Positions 1 to 10,733 are shown, counted from the stretch's first letter. The stretch is 64,000 nucleotides of DNA from Nannobrachium achirus (GCA_963921795.1 OY997658.1:30815363-30879362); one strand, 5' to 3'. A program made the numbers and translations. Notes: generated from the letters alone by a model not told the origin.

Positions 1-110
1 AAGACAACAAATGAAAAAGTTGGAAAATAAAGATATTGAGAGTTAAGACCTTGAGGAGTTAACTTTATCACTGCTTGCAGCTATATTTATTATTATTATT
101 ACCCTTATTA
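1..110 (+). repeat. Truncated, internally deleted copy of the 2-kb PNMT-flanking repeat
   Basis: The first 64 bases match 3017-3080 and the corresponding part of the 7070-9022 copy. The sequence then jumps to material equivalent to about 3810 (CTTTATCGCTGCTTGCAGC), skipping about 730 bp. This is a third copy of the repeat flanking PNMT, with an internal deletion, cut by the window edge. The deletion is read directly; its mechanism is unknown. Confidence 0.8.
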
Positions 111-116
111 TTATTA

Positions 117-155
117 CTAGAAGCTGGGCCGCCCTTCGGGCGGCCCAGCGTCTAG
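117..155. repeat. GC-rich perfect hairpin with TTCG loop
   Basis: An inverted repeat whose arms pair over about 17 bases around a C(TTCG)G loop, flanked by CTAG at both ends. As RNA this would be a UUCG-capped stem. It sits where the truncated 2-kb repeat ends. The outer part (CTAGAAGCT) loosely resembles the arm of the dispersed hairpin family described elsewhere in this window, but the core differs. Function is unknown. Confidence 0.7.
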
Positions 156-189
156 TCGGCGACCTGGCCAACTCGGAACAATGTAAATA

Positions 190-1870
190 GGGAATGAATG
201 CCCCGCCCTTTAATGCAAACCCCATTATACCTGTTTTCATAGGACCTGTTTTGACCATCTGTCTGCCTGTGTCCATTTATGCCCATATATGGAGATATCT
301 GTATCTGTCTGTCTGTCGGCGTCCATTTTATGTCCATATAGAGATCACTGCAGTTATAGTTCTGGGTCCATTATATGCCCATATATGGAGATATCTGTCT
401 ATCTGCGTCCATTTTATGCCCATATATGGAGATCTCTGTATCTGTCTGTCTGTGTCCCTTTTATGCCCGTATACGGAGAACTTTGTGATTCTGCGTCCAT
501 TGTATGCCCATATATGCCATATATGGAGATATCTGTTTATCTGCGTCCATTTTATGCCCATATATGAGATCTCTGTCGCTTTTTCAAACAGATGGTCAAA
601 ACGGGTCCTATGACAATAGGTATAATGGGGTTTGCATTAAAGGGGGAACCGGCACTGTGTCTGCAACACAGTCGGAGGCACAGACAGATACAGAGATCTC
701 CATAATGGGAATAAAGGGACACAGACAAACAGGTGGAGGAGGAGACAAACTTAATGCAAACCCCATTATAACTGATGTCATAGGACCCGTTTTGACCATC
801 TGTTTGCCTGTGTCCATTTATGCCCATATATGGAGATATCTGTATCTGTCTGTCTGCGTCCACTTTATGCCCATATATGGAGATCTTTGACCATCTGTTT
901 GCCTGTGTCCATTTATGCCCATATATGGAGATATCTGTATCTGTCTGTCTGCATCCATTTTATGCCCATATATGGAGATCTATGCAGACACAGTGTCAGT
1001 TCCGGAAAATCCTGATGTCAGACATCAGAATCCGAACCTTTCGTGCTGGTTACAGAAAATCGTGTATCGGGTCGGGTCGAGGCCGAGCACTGCACTACCT
1101 GCTGCGGTGGGGAACGCGCGTGCCGAATTTGAAATAGGGAATGAATGCCCCACCCTTTAATGCAAACCCCATGAATGCCCCACCCTTTAATGCAAACCCC
1201 AATATACCTGTTGTCATAGGACCCGTTTTGACCATCTGTTTGTCTCTGTCCACTTATGCCCATATATGAAGATCTCTGGACACACAGTACCGGTTGCGGA
1301 AAACTCTGATGTCAGACATCAGCTCCGCATACGGGCATTCATTTTATTCCCATATATGGAGAACGCGCGTGCCAGTGGGACGAACGGTTCTCGAGATACG
1401 CGGATTACATACATACATACACACTCACAGAGATTTTTTGTTGACTCATGTGGCGTACGTGATGTCAGAGCCTTTTATGAGGTGATGTCACAAATCTCAC
1501 AATGAGTCAGCGCTTGCACCGATTTCAGTTCTCAGTCTTATGCCCATATACGGAGATATCTGTCGGGTCGAGGCAAGATGCCCATATATGGAGTTCTCAG
1601 TATACAGAGATATCTGTCGGGTCTAGGGTCTGTGTCCCTTTTATGCCTATATACGGAGATATCTGTCTATATATGCCCATATACTGTATGGAGATCTCTG
1701 TATCTGCCCATATGCCCATATATGGAGTTCTCAGTCTTATGCCCATATACGGAGATATCTGTCGGGTCGAGGCAAGGCCCGGCACTGCAGTGATGTCACA
1801 ATGAGTCAGCGCTTGCGCCCGGCACTGCAGTGATGTCACAATGACCGATTTTGCGCTGATTTCCTCCGGA
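190..1870. repeat. Minisatellite/composite repeat rich in CCATATATGG
   Basis: A unit of about 47 bp containing TTTATGCCCATATATGGAG and CTGTATCTGTCTGTCTG is repeated in tandem, well ordered at 824-975 (period 47-48 bp). It is interspersed with longer units that contain AATGCAAACCCCATTATA and TGATGTCACAATGAGTCAGC. Some units are inverted (661-735). Exact CCATATATGG starts at 283, 379, 420, 517, 824, 871, 919, 966, 1350, 1582 and 1716, with one-base variants elsewhere. Open frames crossing this region are products of the repeat period, not genes. A related piece lies at 43225-43375. Confidence 0.85.
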
Positions 1871-2070
1871 ACAGCCTGATGTCAACAATCAGCCCCGCAT
1901 AAGGAGATTCCGAACGTTTCGCGCCGGTTAGGGAAAACCGCGCGTCGGGTCGGGTCGAGGCCCGGCACTGCACTCCGTGCCGCGGCGGGGAGCGCGCGTG
2001 CCGAATCTGAAGCTGGTGGGACGAACGGTTCTCGAGATACGCGGATTACAAACACACACGCAGAGACTTC

Positions 2071-2299
2071 TCGCATTTATAGATAGATTACATAATTCAC
2101 CAGGAACGTTACCATTAGCTCTGGAGACTGGCAGGTTTAACGCCGAACCAGAGGAAAGAAGATATTTTATGTTTTGGTTGTTGAAGCCCTATAAATATGA
2201 TGATATAAGAGAGATATTCGTTAGTAAGATGTCTTGTTTTCATGGTGATTTCCTTGAGTTTGATGATTGTGGAAAAAAACCTGAGGTATGTTTTTGTTA
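2071..2299 (+). pseudogene. Degenerate LINE C-terminal fragment
   Basis: The + frame ending at 2300 contains LPLALETGRFN followed by EERR and, later, YDDIREIFVSKM and FLEFDD. This order resembles the C-terminal tail of some fish LINE polyproteins (an ETGR..PxxER segment, then a region after a Cys-rich motif), but the usual Cys-rich section is missing. I read it as a decayed LINE fragment. It has no start of its own and no neighbouring exon. Family assignment is tentative. Confidence 0.4.
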
Positions 2300-2735
2300 A
2301 AGGAGCTTTAGTTGTGGCATATTTTAGACAGACAGGGACATGTACTCAACTGTAGTCAGCAGTTATACAAAACAAACATAAGAATACAGCAGGTATGCAC
2401 AGGCAAATATGCTCTGCACAAAATGTTCAATATCCCAAAGACTTTTTCCTCTCTGTGATGGACTAATGGTTGCATGTGGACCAGTTAGGCAAGAAGCCTC
2501 ATTAACCTATGTTTACATTTAATATCAGTATCAATATGAACAGTATCACTGGAGGGGAACCTCATCAAGTTATGTCAGCACCTGTTTACATTTAACCAGT
2601 GGTGAAAAAAATGAAGAGAAATGGCATGTGTTTATGGAAGCAACGGCATACTGTGAAACACGTGTTTCGAACATAACCCCTGTTTGTTAAGTCCTGAAAG
2701 AAGCATATTTTGAGTTAAAAGCCCCGGTTTTTGGA
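2300..2735. other. No feature recognised
   Basis: AT-rich unique-looking sequence between the LINE fragment and the first full 2-kb repeat. No long open frame, splice pattern, or inverted or tandem repeat was seen. Confidence 0.5.
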
Positions 2736-3509
2736 AAAACATTATTTCATGTTTTAGGGGAACGCCCCCTTGAATAAAACAACGCTTATTGCGTTTTCAC
2801 CTTGAGAACTGTTTCTGTGTGCTGGTTTGGGTTCAGACTTCACAATACTTAACGTTTAAAAACTTTATTTGAAGACATTTACTACTTGAATTATTTGAAA
2901 ACATTGTTTTTAAGACTTGAGTGATTTAAAAGAGATGCTTACGTTGTTGAAAATGGCAAGGTTGTTAACCTTCTGTTTTGAAGGTTTACAACCTGATGAC
3001 CAACTCTTCAACAAAGAAGACAACAAATGAAAAAGTTGGAAAATAAAGATATTGAGAGTTAAGACCTTGAGGAGTTAACTAAAATCTGTGGGAACTTGAC
3101 AAGCCTGTGGCTAAAAGTGTTCATTCATTGAACTGTGGGTTGAACTCAATTGACTTGTTTGTTTGTGGTTGCTTTGAAACGTATTGGTTACAAACATAAC
3201 TTGGGTACTTTGATTTGACTTGACTTTTGCGTTTACATTTCGTAAATATCTAATTATGGAGAAGTGTAAAATAAAAATCACACCAGTGTGAATGGAGCGG
3301 TGGTGTCCATGCATTTCAAGGTTGTGTGTATGCGTGCATGAACAGTACATTTCAAGGCTGCTCAACAGTCACCCAGCGGTATTGCAGGCCAGGCTACAGA
3401 CACTCATAGCTACACACATGGTCACGCTAAGGAGACGGTGTGACCACCGCTGAATATTTCTCTGGTAGACAGAATCTACCTGGCACCCCTAAAATTGGCA
3501 CTTTGGAAA

Positions 3510-3580
3510 CTATTACACACACACACACACACACACACACGCGCACACGCACACGCACACGCACACACACACACACACAA
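3510..3580. repeat. (CA)n/(CACG)n microsatellite
   Basis: Alternating AC with GCGCACACGC interruptions inside the upstream 2-kb repeat. The equivalent tract at 7850-7901 is shorter. Confidence 0.95.
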
Positions 3581-3907
3581 GATATTTTAATTTAGAGAGG
3601 TTATTTTACAGGTTCCAGTCAGTGTTTTATGTCTTTAACGCCGATGATCACCGGTTCAAGTCTCACCTCATGCGGACTATTTAAATTACGTATTATAGTG
3701 TTTGGAAGAGCACTGCTTCTAGTTTTTCTTTTATTTCTTTTCCCACTTTTCCCTTGCTTTCCAGAGCTGCTTTTTAGCTTTTTTGCTTTCCTGCTTTTTC
3801 TGGCTTGGCCACTTTATCGCTGCTTGCAGCTATATTTTTTTATTATTATTATTTATTATCATCATCATCATCATCATCTTAGCCTACAGTAACTTATCTT
3901 AGTTTTT

Positions 3908-4069
3908 GCCAGACCCATGAAATGGGTAGGCCTACATAAGCAAATGTCGGTCTGTCCGGGTTTTCTATATAAAGGGTATATATGATGATGACATGATGAT
4001 GACATGCCTACAAAAGGATGATGACAGACAGGGGGTCTGGCACAACCAGGTTGACCTGGTCTAGTTCTT
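3908..4069. mobile_element. About 160-bp insertion in the upstream repeat copy
   Basis: Absent from the other copy, where TAGTTTTT runs straight into CTTATTATT (8225-8240). Here TAGTTTTT is followed by the insert and then TAGTTCTT, an imperfect 8-bp duplication (7 of 8). The insert opens with GCCAGACCC, whose complement GGGTCTGGC lies at 4033-4041. It holds short ATGATGACATG tandem units. This looks like a small non-autonomous DNA transposon, plausibly hAT-like from the duplication length. The empty site is read directly; the class is inference. Confidence 0.6.
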
Positions 4070-4859
4070 ATTATTATTATCACCACCTCAATCACAACAT
4101 TGCATCTTGCTTCTTGTCCCTGTAGACTAGAGTAGCTAGTGACAATAAGACCTTGCTTCTCTTTATTCTTAAACCTCACATCAACAATTTGCGCTGTTGA
4201 ATGCAACTACATTGAACGTGAATGCGCGTTCGCGTCTACTGCATACATGAACGCGCAGCGGCAGCATGGAGTTACAGAGGCAGGGTGGCTGTGCTGGCGA
4301 AACAAACACAAACATGCTTAAAAAGTTTGTTTCAACCGATCAATTACTTTTTCTAGGCGGTCGGAACTAAAGACACATGTACCATACTACACATCTCTCC
4401 CGGGACTGTATTCTTTTTTTTAATACAACACAGAAAAAGGCTTTCACGGAAAGGGTGACAGTCCTTTGCTGCCTGAAGACAGAGCAGCGAGCGGAGGGGG
4501 AGAGGCTATGGGGAGAGTAGCTCTGCCTCTGGTCCACAGCGTTAGCGTGGGGACTGGGGACTGGGGAGAGGTGACGATCGATGCTCACACAGTGTCACAG
4601 CCGGAGATCATAGATGTTGGATCATCATAATAACATCGTTGGCTATTGTCGGATGTTTTCAGTTGTGGGCCATTTCACAGTAACGCAACTACGCAAGTTT
4701 ACTAAAGCAATTCAATGTTGTTACGGATGCGACCGGCCACGGGTGCGTTCAAGAGTACCGAAACTTGGTACCGTTCGTTTTTAATTCAATCGATACTCGG
4801 TAGTACCGACGTGATTCGGTCGATACCATTAAAAGTACCGACTTCGGTACCCAACCCTA

Positions 4860-4990
4860 GCTCCAGGGCAGGGACAGGAGACAGGACAAATGCTATCGGG
4901 GGGCAACGCAGGCCTCAAAAAGAGGATTGCTATCTCTGCCAATAAGGCTAGTGCTATCAGACTTGCCCAAAGCAAAGGCACGCACGCGTA

Positions 4991-5022
<32 letters not shown>
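4860..5022 (+). promoter_or_regulatory. Short unique upstream region of PNMT with (CA)n
   Basis: About 160 bp separate the end of the 2-kb repeat from the TATA box. This stretch includes a (CA)n tract at about 4992-5020 that abuts the TATA box. Any proximal promoter elements must lie here or inside the repeat. I did not identify convincing Egr, AP-2 or glucocorticoid-response motifs by eye. Confidence 0.5.
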
Positions 5023-5023
<1 letters not shown>

Positions 5024-5029
5024 ATATAA
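5023..5029 (+). promoter_or_regulatory. TATA box (TATATAA) of PNMT
   Basis: TATATAA lies 106 bp before the last base preceding the ATG, a normal distance for a short 5' UTR. It follows a (CA)n tract immediately. No competing TATA box with a better position was seen. The transcription start is inferred at about 5050-5060. Confidence 0.6.
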
Positions 5030-5081
5030 TCCAAAGGAAAAGGGGAGCTGACTTGTATACCTGTGAGTGCAGTTGTCAGAG

Positions 5082-5087
<6 letters not shown>

Positions 5088-5130
<43 letters not shown>
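5088..5130. repeat. (GA)n microsatellite in the PNMT 5' UTR
   Basis: A GAGA tract followed by GCGA units ends four bases before the PNMT start codon. It should therefore be transcribed into the 5' UTR. Length variation is likely for such a tract. Confidence 0.85.
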
Positions 5131-5132
<2 letters not shown>

Positions 5133-5134
5133 CG

Positions 5135-7038
5135 ATGGAGGATGATGGAAAAATGAATGGCATGGAGAGAATGGCAGCCTGCTACCAGGGATTCGACCCA
5201 GTGGCGTATCTGCAGTACAACTACACCCCACCCCGAGCTGACTTTGAGCGACAGGACAGCATTGTGCCCTGGAAACTGGGCTGCCTCCACAGAGCTTTCA
5301 CTGAAGGTGGGTGAGGCTGACACCATTTGAGTGTGTCCACACTTTTCCAAAGCTTGAAAGGTAGTTGTTTTGGGATGTTATACTGTAGCTATATATATAC
5401 AGTCCATTCGAATAATCACATTATTCACATTACAGTGCGTGGCAAATCCTTTCACATTTTATGCCACTTTCTGCATGTTGTGAATGTGACTCATCTAGAC
5501 TATTCTTTGTGTTTCTTGATTCTATCTTTTCATTGCTGATCCTGAAAACATTTCCATCACAAGGGTGACTTCTCCCTCCCTCTGTCTAGGCAGTTGTCTG
5601 CAGCCACAGCGATTTTTTTTTAATTTGATTTCTATTTTATGCCCCACTCTTGTGAGGCATAAAAAACTCTTATTTTCTCAAGGGCCATTTTAGATAGAGA
5701 TACTAGGCTCTGTCTTGGATATAAAAAAAATGTAACACCTTGCTCAAATGAAATTAGAACTTTAATAATCCCAGACGCAAAACATGTTCATGTCAGTCGA
5801 ACCAAAAGTAGGCAGAGAACAGCAAAGGAAGGTAGATCAGAACACAGTTCAAATAAAATGTAAAAATTTTGTTCTCTGTTATCTTGACAGGTGACATCAG
5901 CGGTGAGGTGCTGGTGGACGTGGGCTCGGGGCCCACGCTGTACCAGGTGCTGAGCGGCTGTGAGGTGTTCAGCAAGGTGCTCCTCACAGACTACCTGGAG
6001 GTCAACAGACAGGAGCTGAAGCGTTGGCTCCAGGACCAGGACGGAGGCAGCCTGGACTGGACGCCCTACCTGCAACACGTCTGCAAGCTGGAGGGACGCA
6101 GGTACAGTGGGACCAAACTCTATAGGGTTATCCAGCGCTTTGAAAAAGATGCCATCAGATTCATTATGTTGTGAAATGAAATGAGAGTTAAGCTCACACC
6201 TGTCATTCAGTATAATCATGGCCCTTGTCTTCCCGGTCAGCAACTGTGGTTGATTAACTGAGGGGATTCCCAGCTTTTCCATGACATGGACCCCCAAATA
6301 GCCTGGCGGGGGGTGAAACAGCTTTTAAAGAGAGACGATCCACAAGCGCACAATGCATTGTGAGCAGTGAGTGCAATGAAAAAAGAAAAGAAAGATGACA
6401 TCCCCAACATAGGGCTTGTTTGGCCCCCTGGTTTTCCTTTCCTTTCAATTGACCCCACTATAATAAAACATTAACATAGAACAATTATTGACGCCTCATT
6501 TTAATTGCTATATGTTTCCTTCTTAATCAGGTATAGGGAACAGTACATTATTCCTGGTTTGACTTTGGTCTCGTCTCATGACGCTTATATTGTTGTTAGA
6601 TCCTCAGCGTGGGCAGAGAAAGCGGCCAGGCTGCGTCTGGTGGTCTCCGACGTCCTCCCCATCGACGTGCACTGCCCGCGGCCCCTGGCCCCCGACGCCC
6701 TCCCCTCGGTCGGCGCCGACTGCCTGGTGTCCTGCTTCTGCCTGGAGAGCGTCAGCCCCGACCTGGCCGCCTTCACCAGGGCCCTGGGACACATCCGGGG
6801 CCTCCTGCGACCCGGGGGACACCTGCTCCTCATCGGGGCCCTGGGGGAGAGCTACTACCTGGGGGGGCCCGGGGTGAAGATCCCCGTGGTGCCCCTGGAG
6901 GAGTCGCAGGTGTGCAGCAGCTTGAAGGAGAGCGGCTACACGCTGATAAGGATGGAGGTGTACACACTGCCACAGGACATGAGGGTGGGGGTGGACGATG
7001 TGACCGGAGTGTTCTTTGTAAAAGCAAGGAAGGAGTAG
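5135..7038 (+). CDS. pnmt: Phenylethanolamine N-methyltransferase, 3 exons (5135-5306, 5891-6101, 6600-7038)
   Basis: PNMT methylates noradrenaline to adrenaline in the cytosol using S-adenosylmethionine, the last step of catecholamine synthesis. The joined exons encode 273 residues; the mammalian enzyme is about 280. Residues 17-36 read YQGFDPVAYLQYNYTPPRAD, the family N-terminal substrate lid. VDVGSGPT (66-73) is SAM motif I, TDYLEVNRQEL (90-100) follows, VLPIDVH is at 146-152, FCLESVSPDL at 174-183, and RPGGHLLLIGALGES at 198-212. Glu177 and Glu211 line up with the amine-binding glutamates 185 and 219 of human PNMT. Introns are 5307-5890 (phase 1) and 6102-6599 (phase 2), both GT...AG, and no stop interrupts the joined frame. 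The ATG at 5135 has G at -3 and +4; Met7, Met10 and Met13 are alternatives. The same family includes NNMT and INMT, but VLPIDVH and the overall match favour PNMT. The gene lies between two direct 2-kb repeats. Confidence 0.93.
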
Positions 7039-7069
7039 AGAGGTGGAGCTTGGTGGGTCCAGCTGGTTT

Positions 7070-9022
7070 AAAACATTATTTCATGTTTTAGGGGAACGCC
7101 CCCTTGAATAAAACAACGCTTATTGCGTTTTCACCTTGAGAACTGTTTCTGTGTGCTGGTTTGGGTTCAGACTTCACAATACTTAACGTTTAAAAACTTT
7201 ATTTGAAGACATTTACTACTTGAATTATTTGAAAACATTGTTTTTAAGACTTGAGTGATTTAAAAGAGATGCTTACGTTGTTGAAAATGGCAAGGTTGTT
7301 AACCTTCTGTTTTGAAGGTTTACAACCTGATGACCAACTCTTCAACAAAGAAGACAACAAATGAAAAAGTTGGAAAATAAAGATATTGAGAGTTAAGACC
7401 TTGAGGAGTTAACTAAAATCTGTGGGAACTTGACAAGCCTGTGGCTAAAAGTGTTCATTCATTGAACTGTGGGTTGAACTCAATTGACTTGTTTGTTTGT
7501 GGTTGCTTTGAAACGTATTGGTTACAAACATAACTTGGGTACTTTGATTTGACTTGACTTTTGTGTTTACATTTCGTAAATATCTAATTATGGAGAAGTG
7601 TAAAATAAAAATCACACCAGTGTGAATGGAGCGGTGGTGTCCATGCATTTCAAGGTTGTGTGTATGCGTGCATGAACAGTACATTTCAAGGCTGCTCAAC
7701 AGTCACCCAGCGGTATTGCAGGCCAGGCTACAGACACTCATAGCTACACACATGGTCACGCTAAGGAGACGGTGTGACCACCGCTGAATATTTCTCTGGT
7801 AGACAGAATCTACCTGGCACCCCTAAAATTGGCACTTTGGAAACTATTACACACACACACACACGCGCACACGCACACGCACACGCACACACACACACAC
7901 AAGATATTTTAATTTAGAGAGGTTATTTTACAGGTTCCAGTCAGTGTTTTATGTCTTTAACGCCGATGATCACCGGTTCAAGTCTCACCTCATGCGGACT
8001 ATTTAAATTACGTATTATAGTGTTTGGAAGAGCACTGCTTCTAGTTTTTCTTTTATTTCTTTTCCCACTTTTCCCTTGCTTTCCAGAGCTGCTTTTTAGC
8101 TTTTTAGCTTTCCTGCTTTTTCTGGCTTGGCCACTTTATCGCTGCTTGCAGCTATATTTTTTTATTATTATTGTTATTTATTATCATCATCATCATCATC
8201 ATCTTAGCCTACAGTAACTTATCTTAGTTTTTCTTATTATTATTATCACCTCAATCACAACATTGCATCTTGCTTCTTGTCCCTGTAGACTAGAGTAGCT
8301 AGTGACAATAAGACCTTGCTTCTCTTTATTCTTAAACCTCACATCAACAATTTGCGCTGTTGAATGCAACTACATTGAACGTGAATGCGCGTTCGCATCT
8401 ACTGCATACATGAACGCGCAGCGGCAGCATGGAGTTACAGAGGCAGGGTGGCTGTGCTGGCGAAACAAACACAAACATGCTTAAAAAGTTTGTTTCAACC
8501 GATCAATTACTTTTTCTAGGCGGTCGGAACTAAAGACACATGTACCATACTACACATCTCTCCCGGGACTGTATTCTTTTTTTTAATACAACACAGAAAA
8601 AGGCTTTCACGGAAAGGGTGACAGTCCTTTGCTGCCTGAAGACAGAGCAGCGAGCGGAGGGGGAGAGGCTATGGGGAGAGTAGCTCTGCCTCTGGTCCAC
8701 AGCGTTAGCGTGGGGACTGGGGACTGGGGAGAGGTGACGATCGATGCTCACACAGTGTCACAGCCGGAGATCATAGATGTTGGATCATCATAATAACATC
8801 GTTGGCTATTGTCGGATGTTTTCAGTTGTGGGCCATTTCACAGTAACGCAACTACGCAAGTTTACTAAAGCAATTCAATGTTGTTACGGATGCGACCGGC
8901 CACGGGTGCGTTCAAGAGTACCGAAACTTGGTACCGTTCGTTTTTAATTCAATCGATACTCGGTAGTACCGACGTGATTCGGTCGATACCATTAAAAGTA
9001 CCGACTTCGGTACCCAACCCTA
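7070..9022 (+). repeat. 2-kb direct repeat, downstream copy
   Basis: Same orientation and ends as 2736-4859. It lacks the roughly 160-bp insertion (junction near 8232) and has a shorter (CA)n tract. It begins 31 bp after the PNMT stop codon, so the PNMT 3' UTR probably runs into it. An AATAAA at 7107-7112, inside the repeat, is the first polyadenylation-type signal after the stop. Identity to the upstream copy is very high by eye, with only scattered single-base differences. That implies recent duplication, gene conversion or an assembly effect. Confidence 0.9.
7107..7112 (+). terminator. Candidate PNMT polyadenylation signal AATAAA
   Basis: First AATAAA after the PNMT stop, 69 bp downstream, inside the downstream 2-kb repeat. 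A second AATAAA lies near 7377. The same hexamer exists in the upstream copy near 2774, so it belongs to the repeat rather than to the ancestral gene. Its use is inferred. Confidence 0.45.
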
Positions 9023-9917
9023 ATGAGGTCCACTCCGGAATTCAAAAGTTGAGTAAAAGTACCAAAGTATTGATAGCAAAATGTATTTAAGCACCAAAAG
9101 TAAAAGTACTCATTATGCAGAATATCCCATTTAAAAATAAAAGATCTACAAGCTCATAATGCGTCGCATTGTGAGCTTGTAGATCGGCTATTTTCAAATG
9201 GCCGAAGTTTATATAGGGCTGAAGTTGTTAAAGCTATACTGTGTAAGATGCTCAACTAGTGGTCAGTAGCCCTATAGCAAACGCGGGTCGCGTCCGCGTC
9301 TTTCGGCCGTGTTTCGTACCTTCACACCCCCGCGTCTGCCTCCTCCTCGCCGAGATCTATCTTTAGAGGGGTCCCTGGTTCCTGTGCGTTCAGGCATTCC
9401 GGAGAAACGGACTACTTCACCCTGCCTGGTAGGCGAGATTACCTTTTGAGTATAGAGACACACAGGCGACTACAAATATTGCCGCCATAGCGACCCCACT
9501 TCAAGATGCGCTGTGATTGGCCGGCAGTGTATAACCCTCGCTGTGATTGGCCGGTAGTGTGATGACGTAATTTTTCTGCGAAAACAGGGGCCCGGTCAGG
9601 ATCATAGAAAACATATAAAGAGAAGGCTTTAGAAGCTGAAAATAATGGAGTGGGTGTTCTAAAACTTTAGCGATTTAACAGTTAGGACAATTTTAAGATT
9701 TGTTTTATAAAAAAAGTTACATGGTATAACTTTAATGTATGTTTTAATAATAACCAAAATCTACAATGGAAAAACTAGCTAATGTTTTCAGATAAATGTA
9801 GTGGAGTAAAAGCACAATATTTGGATCCGATATGTAGTGGAGTAGAAGTAAAAGTACTGGAAATTTAAGTAAAGTACAAATTCCTCAAAATTGTACTTAG
9901 TTACTTTACGCCACTGC
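9023..9917. mobile_element. hAT-like non-autonomous element (AGTAAAAGTAC family), left end missing
   Basis: Contains GAGTAAAAGTAC, GTAGTGGAGTAAAAGCAC and a right end TTACTTTACGCCACTG, shared with the copies at 22865, 28721, 39834 and 47271. The left terminus CAGTGGTGG is absent; the 2-kb repeat abuts instead. Inside are a member of the dispersed hairpin family (9131-9196) and a GC-rich block at about 9260-9600 not seen in the other copies. Confidence 0.65.
9131..9196. repeat. Dispersed hairpin family member
   Basis: Arms GATCTACAAGCTCATAATGCG and its near complement meet at a TCG centre, with one mismatch in the inner arm. The outer right arm continues GATCGGCTATTTT; the left outer arm is decayed. 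Inserted within a hAT-like element. Confidence 0.8.
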
Positions 9918-10040
9918 TATAGTCAGGTATACATAATGTATAAGTAGATAGCAATAGAGGCATATGTATTTGTGTGCATTCTGCCACCAATACAAAATGC
10001 ATAAAAATAGATCACTTCTATTGACTGAGTTAGCATAGGG

Positions 10041-10415
10041 CAGGGGTCGGCACGGGTGCCAACATTGGCACAGGGGAGGGTAATCACTGGCAGACGTGTG
10101 AGAGAGAGGATTTTTATTTTAAAATCAAATATTGTTTTAAAAGTGGTCAATTCAATTATGTCACCTAATTTGCAGCAAATCACATCCTGCACATAATCTA
10201 CATTCATTAAAATTTGACATGGGGAGGGAATCGGGGAGATAAGTGCAGGGTTATATCTCTGAGTCTAATGATCACTATAACAATATCCTGACAATGAAAA
10301 TATGTCTGCATTGTTGATGGGGTGTCATTAAAATTGATGCTGACAATGACATGGCACACTGACTATCTGTAAATAAAAACATGGCACTTAATTTCAAAAA
10401 GGTTGCTGACCCATG
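10041..10415. mobile_element. hAT MITE with perfect 8-bp TSD
   Basis: 375 bp, beginning CAGGGGTCGGCA and ending TGCTGACCCATG (imperfect terminal inverted repeats), flanked on both sides by GCATAGGG. No transposase frame. The TSD length and CAGGG terminus fit hAT. Confidence 0.85.
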
Positions 10416-10674
10416 GCATAGGGTATGAACTATTTGCCGATAAACACAGTGCAACCTATCGCCAGTGAAACTGACATTACGGCAGACATGCGGCGGTTAC
10501 TGCGTCATGCCCAGGAGATCGAACTTTGTCAAGCTGGATAACACAGTCACAAGCTGCAGAGCAGGGAGGCAATTACTGGTGTTAACAATGTGTGTTAACA
10601 CTTTGTTAACACATTGTGTTAATCATGTCTAGTGTCTAGTGTTGACACCGGCGTATGGCGACTGATGTCGCCAC

Positions 10675-10727
<53 letters not shown>
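10675..10727. repeat. (GA)n microsatellite
   Basis: About 25 GA dinucleotides. Just upstream (10579-10625) is a short palindromic stretch built from GTTAACAC and GTGTTAAC. Confidence 0.95.

Positions 10728-10733
<6 letters not shown>

Larger units (their letters stand above)
2736..4859 (+). repeat. 2-kb direct repeat, upstream copy
   Basis: Matches 7070-9022 almost base for base, from AAAACATTATTTCATG to the shared right end TTCGGTACCCAACCCTA. Differences seen are (CA)n length, single-base changes, a 3-base gap and an insertion at about 3908-4069 present only here. The right end contains nested palindromic motifs (GGTACCG, CGGTACC) like those at the ends of some fish DNA transposons, but no matching left terminus or TSD was found. 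It may be a transposable-element fragment or a small segmental duplication. Short open frames inside it are conserved only because the two copies are nearly identical. It ends about 165 bp before the PNMT TATA box. Confidence 0.9.

Noticed and set aside
43-890. Overlapping open frames on both strands with repeated HIWRYL and MPIYGD-type peptides
   Set aside because: They are translations of the 47-bp minisatellite; every frame is open only because the repeat unit lacks stops.
5063-5134. Upstream in-frame ATG at 5063 extending PNMT by an Arg/Glu run
   Set aside because: The extension is encoded by the (GA)n tract; the ATG at 5135 gives a normal PNMT N-terminus and has a good context.
6578-7091. 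Alternative long frames over PNMT exon 3 (for example Pro/Arg-rich ones on both strands)
   Set aside because: They are shadows of the GC-rich exon; only the frame with PNMT motifs joins exons 1 and 2 without a stop.
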